Below, one piece after another: positions 13,912 to 21,407 of a stretch of 64,000 nt of DNA (the first letter of the stretch is position 1; each line of letters begins with the position of its first letter). The notes under the pieces are model-generated. The model made no database searches. It saw nothing but the letters and a program-made list of their open reading frames with translations, and was not told where the DNA came from. Source of the stretch: Collinsella stercoris DSM 13279. Its GTDB lineage: Bacteria > Actinomycetota > Coriobacteriia > Coriobacteriales > Coriobacteriaceae. The stretch spans positions 2,046,001-2,110,000 of the forward strand of contig NZ_CP085935.1 in NCBI RefSeq assembly GCF_020735465.1. Direction: 5' to 3'. A program made the position numbers and the translations under genes.

Positions 13912-15631
13912 GCGGTATAAGGGTGCCGACGGTTCGTGCGAGCGCGCTATTAGGGAGTATTTCGGCGGAATACTCGGCGGTGACGTCAAGGCATGCGCGA
14001 AGATGCGCAAGGTGTCCGCGCGAATCCTGCGTGACATGGACAACGCCGACCCGCTCTACCCTTATCACTTCCGGGAAGAGCACGCGCAGAAGCACGTGCA
14101 GTTCATCGAGCGGTTTTGCCGCCTTCCCTCTGGCCGTCTCGGGCATGATTTCAGGCTTGAGTTGTTCCAGCGCGCCATCCTCTCGGTCATCTTCGGTTTC
14201 GTGGATGCCGAGGGCACGAGGCAGTACCGCGAAATCCTCTGGATCATGGGGCGCAAGAACGGAAAGACCGCTCTCGCGTCCGCGATAGAGCTTGATTTGC
14301 TCGTCAACGACGATGAGGGCGCACCGGAGGTCTACAACGTCGCAACCGCGCACGATCAGGCGGCGAAGGGCTTCAACAACGCGTGGCGCATGGTGCAGAC
14401 GAGCCCCGCGCTCGCCAAGCACATCCGCAAGCGTGTTGCCGACCTTTACTGCGACCTCAACATGGGAAGCATCCGCGCGCTGAGCGCGAACACCAACCAC
14501 CTCGACGGACTCGATATCTCGGGTGCGATCGTCGATGAGCTTGCGGCCATGAAGAACCGCGACCTTTACGACTTGACGATTCAGGGAACGTCGGCGCGGC
14601 GTCAGCCGCTCGTTCTTGAGATCACGACCAACGGATTCGTCCGGGGCGGCATCTTCGACGCCCAGTATGAGTACGCGTGCAAGTGGCTCGACGGTCAAGC
14701 GACAGGAGACAAGGCGGAGCGGTTCATCGCGTTCATCTTCGAACTTGACGAGCGCGAGGAATGGCAGGACGAGAGCTGCTGGATCAAGGCCAATCCGGGT
14801 CTTGGGACCATCAAGTCGATAGCCGCTCTACGGCAGAACGTGTCGAAGGCTAAGGATGATCCGACGTTCCTCCCGACCCTGCTTGTCAAGGACTTCAATC
14901 TCATCGAGAACCAATCGCAAGCGTGGCTCACGTGGGATGAGATCCACAACGATGAGACGTTCGACCCCGGCGATGGGACGTTCACCTATGCCGTGCTGGG
15001 TGTCGATGCGGCCGACACGACCGACCTCACGGCGGCGTGCCTGCTCATGCAGAGACCCGGCGACCCGAACATCTACGCCATGCACATGGCGTGGATACCG
15101 CTGCGCGCCTTGGAACAGGCGGAGCGCGAGGGGCGGCGCGGCGGGCGCGACGGCGTTCCATACGACGCGTGGATTGCGCGCGGCCTCATGAGGACGTGCG
15201 AGACGCCGATCATGGATAAGCGCGATGTGCTCGACTGGGTGGCTGAGGTCCAGAGCAAATACGGCATCTACGCCGTCTCGTGCGGTTACGACCCGTGGCA
15301 CATGAGGGACGTGCCGACGCAGGAGGCATATGAGGACTATTTCGGCGCGGACAACATGCAGAAGATCATTCAGGGCGCTCAGACGCTGAGTATGCCCATG
15401 AAGGAGCTTCGGGCGCTCTACAAGGAGGGTCGAATCGTGGACAACGGCAACCCGATTGCCGAGTGGTGCCGCTCTAACGTCGCGATTCGCACGGACGTGA
15501 ACGGAAATATCCAGCCCGACAAGAAGAACCAAGACCCGCGCAACCGCATCGACGCTTGGGCGGCTGAGTGCGACGCGTTCATAGCGATGAAGAACATCGC
15601 CGATGACTACGCTGCGATGATTGGAGGTTAA
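13895..15631 (+). CDS. Terminase large subunit
   Basis: A 578-residue packaging motor. The N-terminal ATPase has Walker A GRKNGKT (119-125) and Walker B AIVDE (211-215), with EITTNG of the coupling motif after it. The C-terminal RNase H-like nuclease begins around GVDAADTTDLTA (~367) with further acidic residues near the C-terminus (NRIDAWAAECDAF). The length is normal for HK97-type terminases. Confidence 0.95.
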   Translation: MRRGARRYKGADGSCERAIREYFGGILGGDVKACAKMRKVSARILRDMDNADPLYPYHFREEHAQKHVQFIERFCRLPSGRLGHDFRLELFQRAILSVIFGFVDAEGTRQYREILWIMGRKNGKTALASAIELDLLVNDDEGAPEVYNVATAHDQAAKGFNNAWRMVQTSPALAKHIRKRVADLYCDLNMGSIRALSANTNHLDGLDISGAIVDELAAMKNRDLYDLTIQGTSARRQPLVLEITTNGFVRGGIFDAQYEYACKWLDGQATGDKAERFIAFIFELDEREEWQDESCWIKANPGLGTIKSIAALRQNVSKAKDDPTFLPTLLVKDFNLIENQSQAWLTWDEIHNDETFDPGDGTFTYAVLGVDAADTTDLTAACLLMQRPGDPNIYAMHMAWIPLRALEQAEREGRRGGRDGVPYDAWIARGLMRTCETPIMDKRDVLDWVAEVQSKYGIYAVSCGYDPWHMRDVPTQEAYEDYFGADNMQKIIQGAQTLSMPMKELRALYKEGRIVDNGNPIAEWCRSNVAIRTDVNGNIQPDKKNQDPRNRIDAWAAECDAFIAMKNIADDYAAMIGG

Positions 15632-16903
15632 ATGGCAGGCTCACGACCTATGGTGCGATCACTGTTCGATGCCGTCTTTCATCGACCGCAGATGCAGGCG
15701 GTCAACGGGTATTTCCAGACGTTCACCGCCTACGCGCCGAGTTTCACCACGTGGCAGGGCGGTCTGTACGAGGCGGAGTTGACGCGCAGCATCATCGAGA
15801 GCGGCGCGGACCACGCGAGCAAGCTCAAGCCGGAGGTTTCCGGCAGCGCGCAACCGCATGCCGCCCGTGCGCTCATGCATGCGCCAAACCCGTGGATGAC
15901 AACGCCGCAATTCATAAAGCGCGTGTGGACGATGCTGCAAGTCAACGACACGGCGCTCATCGTTCCGATGGGAGACGGCGGTGACGTGACCGGTTATTAC
16001 CCGGTCTTGCCATCCCAGTGCGAGGCGTATGACGTCGATGGCGAGCTTTGGCTTTACCTGAGATTCCCCACGGGTGACACCGCGCTTGTCGAGTGGTCGC
16101 GTGTCGGCGTGATGACGAGGCACCAGTACCAGTCCGACCTCTTCGGAGACGGGACGAACGTGCTTCAGCCGACGCTTGAGCTGATGCACGCGCAGGCCGA
16201 GGCCGAGCAGACTGCCATCAGGCAGGGTGCCGCAATCCGCTTCATCGGCAAGCTTAGCCAAAACCGCAATGAGAAGGACTCGGAAGCGGCGCGCAAGAGC
16301 TTCAATTCCCAGCTCTCCGTTGACAACGCCGGTGGCATTGCGGTTTATGACAAGCTGTTCAGCGATGTGCAGCAGATCACGCCGAAAAGCTACACGGTCG
16401 ATGCCGAGCAGATGGAGCGCATAGAAAAGAGCGCCTATCGATTCTTCGGGAGCAACGAGGAAATCGTTATGAACCGCGCCGACGAGGACACGTTCAACTC
16501 GTATTACGAGGGGCGCATCGAGCCGTTCGCGGTCCAGCTCGGGTTCGTGATGACCGGCATGACCTTCACGCCGAATGAGATTGCGCACGGCAACGAGATC
16601 ATGTTCAGCGCGAACCGCCTTGAGTTCGCGAGCAACACGACCAAGCTCAACGTCTCGGTCGCCCTATTCGACCGTGGCATCTGGTGCGGCAATCAGGTCG
16701 CGGACGTGTTCCAATCCGCGCATTACGACGGCGGGGAGCGCCATGTCATCCGTGGCGAGTACATCGACCTCGACCTCATCAGCGAGCACACGTCAGAGCA
16801 GGCGGCTGATGCCGCCGCGAAGAACGCGAACATAGCCGCCATCGCGGCGAGTGAACCGACATCGACATACAAGGAGGATGAAGATGCCAGCGAAGCCGAA
16901 TGA
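15632..16903 (+). CDS. Portal protein
   Basis: A 423-residue HK97-type portal. Typical features: MQAVNGYFQTFTAYAPSFTTW at the start, APNPWMTTPQFIKRVWTML with NDTALIVP, then the LSVDNAGGIAVYDKLF block and a long stem helix, ending in an acidic low-complexity tail. It begins immediately after the terminase stop, with GGAGG upstream. It forms the dodecameric DNA entry channel. Confidence 0.9.
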   Translation: MAGSRPMVRSLFDAVFHRPQMQAVNGYFQTFTAYAPSFTTWQGGLYEAELTRSIIESGADHASKLKPEVSGSAQPHAARALMHAPNPWMTTPQFIKRVWTMLQVNDTALIVPMGDGGDVTGYYPVLPSQCEAYDVDGELWLYLRFPTGDTALVEWSRVGVMTRHQYQSDLFGDGTNVLQPTLELMHAQAEAEQTAIRQGAAIRFIGKLSQNRNEKDSEAARKSFNSQLSVDNAGGIAVYDKLFSDVQQITPKSYTVDAEQMERIEKSAYRFFGSNEEIVMNRADEDTFNSYYEGRIEPFAVQLGFVMTGMTFTPNEIAHGNEIMFSANRLEFASNTTKLNVSVALFDRGIWCGNQVADVFQSAHYDGGERHVIRGEYIDLDLISEHTSEQAADAAAKNANIAAIAASEPTSTYKEDEDASEAE

Positions 16904-17525
16904 GCGGCAATACCGCTCCCTATCCGTGCCGCTGGTCGCGCGCGCTGAGCCGGACGATGTCAGCGCGGAGAAGCGCATCGACAGCGAGTTCTACGTCGAG
17001 GGCTACGCCTCGACGTTCAACGACCCTTACGTGTTGTTCGAGGACTACGACGGTTTCGAATACACCGAGGTGATCAGTCCGGACGCGTTCCGCGATGCGG
17101 ACATGTCGGACGTAATCATGCAGTTCGACCACACCGGCAAGGTGTTCGCGCGGATCAGCAACGGAACGCTCATCGTGGAGCCGGACGAGCACGGTCTATT
17201 CATCGCGGCGGACCTGTCGCGATCTCAGGCCGCTCGCGACCTCTATGAAGAGATTCAATCCGGCCTCATCACGCGCATGTCTTGGGCTTTCACGGTCGCT
17301 GCCGACGAGTACGACCGCGAGACGCACACCACGACGATCACGCGCGTAAAGAAGGTTTTCGACGTTTCGGCCGTCAGCCTACCGGCAGACCCGAACACGG
17401 AGATTTCAGCAAGGAACCTGCTCGACGGAGAGATTGAGCAGTCGCGCAAGGAGCTTGCGCGCCGTAATCGCGCCCTCGCGATCGCGCGGGCAACACTGGC
17501 AATCGCCAAGAGCAGAAAGGTTTAG
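16884..17525 (+). CDS. Prohead maturation protease (HK97 family)
   Basis: A 213-residue serine protease of the HK97/S78 type: FYVEGYASTFNDPYVLF, the IMQFDHTGKVFARISNGTL block with the catalytic His, and QSGLITRMSWAF with the catalytic Ser, then DVSAVSLPADPNTEISAR. It cleaves the capsid scaffold during maturation. The ATG at 16884 was chosen for AAGGAGG spacing; it overlaps the portal gene by 20 bases. Confidence 0.92.
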   Translation: MPAKPNERQYRSLSVPLVARAEPDDVSAEKRIDSEFYVEGYASTFNDPYVLFEDYDGFEYTEVISPDAFRDADMSDVIMQFDHTGKVFARISNGTLIVEPDEHGLFIAADLSRSQAARDLYEEIQSGLITRMSWAFTVAADEYDRETHTTTITRVKKVFDVSAVSLPADPNTEISARNLLDGEIEQSRKELARRNRALAIARATLAIAKSRKV

Positions 17526-17528
17526 AAC

Positions 17529-18785
17529 ATGGACGAGATGTTGAAAGAGCTTCAGGCGCTCATCGACAAGTACAAGGACGGCACGCCCGAGGGCGTGACC
17601 GAGGAGCAGGCAGAGCAGGACGCCGAGCGCATGTCTCAGCTCACCGCCGAGATCGAGAAGCGCAACGCCGCCGATGCGGCGGCGCGCGAGATCCGCACCG
17701 CACGCATCGCGGCGGCGCGCTCCGCCATCGAGAGCGGCACCGCTCGACAGGTCGATCACATCCAGACCAACGCCGCCCATGCACGTGGAGCCGTGTACGA
17801 CACGACCGACTACGCCGCAGCCGAGACGCGCGGCTTCCTGAAGAACCTCGCGACGGGCGCGGGCATCCGCATCACCGACGGTAACGAACTCACCAACGTT
17901 GAGCGCGACGCGCTCACCGCCATGAACGAGCGCGCGGCGTTCACCGTGACCACCGGCAACACCAGTGCGGTTGTCCCCGTCGAGCTAAAGAACGAGATCA
18001 TTTCCCTCATCGACAACAGCACGCCGCTCTTCGGCGACGTGACCCGAGACACCATTCCCGGCCAGTACGAGCTTGTCCGACACAAGGCGATCACCAAGGG
18101 CGACGCCGAAAAGACCGCCGAGGGGGCGGCACCGACCAATGAGGAGCAAAACGAGTTCGAGCGCATCACCCTCACTGGCGATGAGATCAAGAAGACCGTC
18201 AAGATCTCGCGAAAGATGATGGTCCAGAGCCTCGACAGCTTCCGTACCTACATCAACCGTGAGGTCAGCGCGCGTTGCGGTGTCGCCGGTGACAAGATCG
18301 TCCTCGCGAAGCTCGTTGACGGCACGCTCGGCATGGCCGCTGGAAACAAGATCAACGTGGCTAAGGCCGGAACGCTCACCAAGGCCGACATGATGAAGGC
18401 TCTCAGCCTGCTCAAGACTTACGGCAACCCCGCCGCGAAGGGCGTGCGCATCTACGCCAACCAGAGCACCATCTGGAACCAGATCGCGGCGATCGAGGAC
18501 GCGACCAAGCGCTCCTACTTCGTGGATGAGAAGGACGAGGACCCGACCGTGAAGGGCCGCATCTTCGGATGCACCGTAAAGCTCGAGGACAACCTCGCCG
18601 ATGGCGTCATCATGCTCGGCTACCCCGACCTCTTCAACTCCAACCTGTTCGACGGCCCCATTGTCGAGGCCGTCACGCTTCCCGACGGCAGCTGGAACAC
18701 CGCGATCAACGGTTACATGCTCTATGACGGCGGTCTCGCCGTTCCCGAGAGCTTCGCGCAGCTCACCGTTGGTAGTGTCGGCTAG
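17529..18785 (+). CDS. Major capsid protein (HK97 fold)
   Basis: A 418-residue protein. Residues 1-~85 form a charged coiled coil acting as the scaffolding delta domain. The shell domain follows (SAVVPVELKNEIISLIDNSTPLF, IPGQYELVRHK, ITLTGDEIKKTVKISRKMMVQSLDSF), with late strands GRIFGCTVKLED and FQ-like ending FAQLTVGS. It follows the protease by 3 bases. Confidence 0.93.
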   Translation: MDEMLKELQALIDKYKDGTPEGVTEEQAEQDAERMSQLTAEIEKRNAADAAAREIRTARIAAARSAIESGTARQVDHIQTNAAHARGAVYDTTDYAAAETRGFLKNLATGAGIRITDGNELTNVERDALTAMNERAAFTVTTGNTSAVVPVELKNEIISLIDNSTPLFGDVTRDTIPGQYELVRHKAITKGDAEKTAEGAAPTNEEQNEFERITLTGDEIKKTVKISRKMMVQSLDSFRTYINREVSARCGVAGDKIVLAKLVDGTLGMAAGNKINVAKAGTLTKADMMKALSLLKTYGNPAAKGVRIYANQSTIWNQIAAIEDATKRSYFVDEKDEDPTVKGRIFGCTVKLEDNLADGVIMLGYPDLFNSNLFDGPIVEAVTLPDGSWNTAINGYMLYDGGLAVPESFAQLTVGSVG

Positions 18786-18798
18786 GGAGTGATTGCCT

Positions 18799-19104
18799 AT
18801 GGCGGAAAAGGAATCGATGCTGGACGCATGCCGTGACGCGCTGAGAATCCCCGCCTACGTCGATGATTACGACGATGAGATAGCCGACCTCATTGCCGCC
18901 GCCCGCGCATCTATGCGCGCGGGCGGCGTCTCGCCCGAGAAGGCGAAGGACGATTCGGACGGCACCGTGCGCCTAGCGGTCAAGGTCTTCTGCAAGGCGA
19001 ATTTCGGCATGGACAACCCTGACGCCGACAGGTACGCGCATACGTTCGAAGAACTCGTGACGCTCATGCGCGGAGCATCCGAATACGGAGGCGGTGCGTC
19101 ATGA
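18799..19104 (+). CDS. Head-tail connector protein (gp6-like)
   Basis: A 101-residue helical protein (MLDACRDALRIP...DDEIADLIAAARASMRAGGVS...LAVKVFCKANFGMDNPDA) matching the QLRG/gp6-like adaptor that joins the portal to the tail. The ATG at 18799 has GGAGTGATT upstream. The next gene overlaps by 4 bases (ATGA). Confidence 0.82.
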   Translation: MAEKESMLDACRDALRIPAYVDDYDDEIADLIAAARASMRAGGVSPEKAKDDSDGTVRLAVKVFCKANFGMDNPDADRYAHTFEELVTLMRGASEYGGGAS

Positions 19105-19412
19105 GCATGTGGGCGGCAAGCTGCTCCCTGATTGCCCAGAGCGTCGTGCGGGACGAGTACGGCGTGGAGTCGGTCAGTGAGGTCCCGCGCAGGGTCGCGT
19201 GCAACGTCTTCACCGTCAGCGATTCCGCCTATTACGCCGCAGCCACCGCCGGTGTTCACCCGGAAGCCGTCTTGCAGGTGCGCAAGGCGGCTTATCGCGG
19301 TGAGCGGCTTGTCGAGTTCGAGGGGCGCAGGCTCGGCGTCGAGCGCGTCGACCGCTCAAGCGCGGATTTCGTGCGCCTGACACTCGTTGAGGCGGTGGGC
19401 GACCGTGGCTGA
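19101..19412 (+). CDS. Head closure / head-tail joining protein
   Basis: A 103-residue, beta-rich protein (VPRRVACNVFTVSDSAYYAAATAGVHPEAVLQVRKAAYRGERLVEFEGRRLGVERVDR). The pattern EAVLQVR...Y.GE..VEF-G-x-x-x-V-x-R is typical of the SPP1 gp16/HK97 head-closure family. It seals the connector after packaging. Gene order supports the assignment. Confidence 0.78.
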   Translation: MSMWAASCSLIAQSVVRDEYGVESVSEVPRRVACNVFTVSDSAYYAAATAGVHPEAVLQVRKAAYRGERLVEFEGRRLGVERVDRSSADFVRLTLVEAVGDRG

Positions 19413-19776
19413 GATGAACATCGAGCGTTTCATTACGAGCTGCTTCAAGGAGTGCGTCGAGGACAACGCGGCGGCTGTCGCGGACAACTCGGCGCAGGCT
19501 GGGAAGCGAGCCGTGAAGCTCTTGAGGCAAAAGAGCGCCGAGCGCACGGGTGCCTACAAGAAGGGCTGGAAGGCGACTGTGACAACGGATGAGACCGGTG
19601 CGGAATGCACGGTGCACAACCGCGTCTATCAGCTCACGCACCTTCTTGAGAACGGGCACAAGATCAAGAACCAGACGGGAAAGACCTACGGCAAGGTTCC
19701 CGGAGACGGGGTTATCCGCGAGGTCGCTGATCAGGTCGCCGCCGAGTTCGCGCAGATGGGCGGTGATGGGCGTTGA
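19405..19776 (+). CDS. HK97 gp10-like tail-completion protein
   Basis: A 123-residue protein from GTG 19405: helical N-terminus, then RTGAYKKGWKATVTTDETGAECTVHNRVYQLTHLLENGHKIKN, the TG-x-Y...W....N-x-x-x-Y-x-L-x-HLLE-x-GH motif of HK97 gp10-like proteins that finish the tail terminus. It overlaps the upstream gene by 8 bases. Confidence 0.85.
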   Translation: MAEMNIERFITSCFKECVEDNAAAVADNSAQAGKRAVKLLRQKSAERTGAYKKGWKATVTTDETGAECTVHNRVYQLTHLLENGHKIKNQTGKTYGKVPGDGVIREVADQVAAEFAQMGGDGR

Positions 19777-20099
19777 TTCATCTCAAGGACTTATGCGCCA
19801 TGCTCGACTCCATCGGAATCCCATGGTCGAACCAGACGTTCGGCGTTGCGAGCGAACCGGCCCCGCCGTACATCGTCCTCGTCGCCGGGTACGGGGAATC
19901 GGTCTACGCCGACAATCGCGCCTATGCGTCTTGGATGCCATATGACATCGCGCTTTACACGAAGGCTCGCGACTACGGGCGAGAGAGAGTGATTCGCGAC
20001 GCGCTCGATGCGGCGGATTGCCCGTACACGCTCACGGTGACGAGCATCGAATCTGAAAAGTTGGTCGAGGCTGCGTTCACCGTGAACGCGATCGAATAG
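19773..20099 (+). CDS. Tail terminator / minor tail protein
   Basis: A 108-residue protein starting at TTG 19773: LDSIGIPWSNQTFG.....PPYIVLVAGYGESVYADNRAYASWMPYDIALYTKARDYGRERVIRDAL. The PPY....... NR.Y......Y.IELYT..KD pattern is that of Gram-positive phage tail-terminator proteins. It stands directly before the major tail gene. Confidence 0.75.
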   Translation: MIHLKDLCAMLDSIGIPWSNQTFGVASEPAPPYIVLVAGYGESVYADNRAYASWMPYDIALYTKARDYGRERVIRDALDAADCPYTLTVTSIESEKLVEAAFTVNAIE

Positions 20100-20111
20100 A
20101 AAGGAATCGCC

Positions 20112-20723
20112 ATGCCAAAAAATGGCTATTTCGGTGTGAAGAACTCGCATTTCGCGATCTGCACCGACGAGGAAAAGTTGACCTATGACAAGCCGGTGCA
20201 CGTTCCCGGCACCGTAGGAATCAGCATGGAGCCCTCCGTCGAGAGCTCCACGAGCTATGCTGACAACGAACCGTGGATCGATAAGACTCAGGACAACGGC
20301 GGCAGCGGTACCATGTCGTTCTTCGACGTCGAGAGCACCAAGGAGCTTCGCCGACTTCTCGCCGACCTGACCGGTTACACGGTCACAAATGACGGTCGCA
20401 TGAGCCTGACCGCGAACAAGAAGCCTAAGAAGTTCGCGTTCATGTGCGAGCAGCCCGGCCACGTCACGGGCAAGCGCCGCTGCCTCCTCATGTGCGAGAT
20501 GAGCAAGCCGAAGGCCGAGGCGAACACGAATCAGGACTCTCCGGAGATCACGACCCTGGAGTTCCCGTTCACGTGGCGACCCGTCAACCTCGCTGTCGGC
20601 GATGACGAGCTCAAGCGCACGAGCGGTTACGACTCCTATTCCGACCTACCCGATTACGCCACGTTCTTCGAGGCTGTCAAGACCGATGGGCTTTCCGAGC
20701 CCGAAGCCGTCGAGGGAGTGTAA
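20112..20723 (+). CDS. Major tail protein
   Basis: A 203-residue tail-tube protein of the phi13-type family (GYFGVKNSHFAICTDEEKLTYDKPVHVPGTVGISMEPSVESSTSYADNE..., then WRPVN). Family members share G-x-x-x-x-x-A......Y...PGA......S.....L.ADN. Position between terminator and tail chaperones confirms the role. GAAAGGAA lies before the ATG. Confidence 0.88.
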   Translation: MPKNGYFGVKNSHFAICTDEEKLTYDKPVHVPGTVGISMEPSVESSTSYADNEPWIDKTQDNGGSGTMSFFDVESTKELRRLLADLTGYTVTNDGRMSLTANKKPKKFAFMCEQPGHVTGKRRCLLMCEMSKPKAEANTNQDSPEITTLEFPFTWRPVNLAVGDDELKRTSGYDSYSDLPDYATFFEAVKTDGLSEPEAVEGV

Positions 20724-21130
20724 TGGATATTCGAATCGGCGAAAAGGCGTATAAGGCGGAGTTCAACGGTTTTACCCCGATCGCCTTTTCTCGCGCGTTC
20801 AAAGAAGTGGCGGAGAATGGCCGTAAGCGCCCGCGAGACATCGCAGAGGCCGTGTCACGAATCGCGGACTCCATCACGACTTATGGGGTCCCGGCCGTAA
20901 CGCCACTGCTCGAAATCCTCTACGCGTGCATCAAGACGGCCGAGCCGACGTTTTCGAAGACGTTTGACGAATGGGTCTCCGCGCTCCCATCAAGCGCGTT
21001 CAACTTGGAGCGCAAGGACGGCTGGGCAACCGACGTGATGCGAATCGTAGAGGACAACTTTTTTCCTTCGGCAAAAGATGGAGTGGAAGCCGAGGCCGCC
21101 GAAAAGGCCGCTGCCGAAGCTCCCGAGTAA
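20723..21130 (+). CDS. Tail assembly chaperone (short product)
   Basis: A 135-residue protein (IRIGEKAYKAEFNGFTPIAFSRAFKEV..., then LEILYACIKTAEPTFSKTFDEWVSAL) with a Glu/Ala-rich tail. It lies between the major tail and tape-measure genes, where the G/GT chaperone pair is encoded. The ATG overlaps the previous TAATGG. The overlapping downstream frame (to 21323) is probably joined to it by +1 frameshifting near the stop. Confidence 0.82.
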   Translation: MDIRIGEKAYKAEFNGFTPIAFSRAFKEVAENGRKRPRDIAEAVSRIADSITTYGVPAVTPLLEILYACIKTAEPTFSKTFDEWVSALPSSAFNLERKDGWATDVMRIVEDNFFPSAKDGVEAEAAEKAAAEAPE

Positions 21131-21323
21131 CCTTTCGGACGCTTGCGACGCGCGTTACATATACAGCTGTCAGCAATGCGGCCTGACCGTATCCGATCTG
21201 CAAAAACTCAGCTACACGCAAGTGCAGGACGTTCTTGAGATCAACGCGTTCTACGCGGACGCGGCGGCATATTACGACGATGACGAAAAGGCGAGATTGG
21301 CGGAAGCGCGTTTCTGGTCTTGA
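21078..21323 (+). CDS. Tail assembly chaperone, frameshifted C-terminal part
   Basis: The frame is open from just after a stop at 21048-21050 to 21323. The convincing protein part is SNLSDACDARYIYSCQQCGLTVSDLQKLSYTQVQDVLEINAFYADAAAYYDD, which looks like the T extension of phage chaperones. The internal ATG at 21078 lacks a good ribosome binding site. At 21122-21125 CCC-G stands two codons before the first frame's stop; slipping +1 there gives a fused product. Confidence 0.6.
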   Translation: MEWKPRPPKRPLPKLPSNLSDACDARYIYSCQQCGLTVSDLQKLSYTQVQDVLEINAFYADAAAYYDDDEKARLAEARFWS

Positions 21324-21407
21324 TTGCGAGCGTTTGACGGCAGCGCACCCGAGAGGGCGCGTTGCTTCAAGCGTTCATGGTCTTTGACAATCTAAGAAGG
21401 TGATGAC

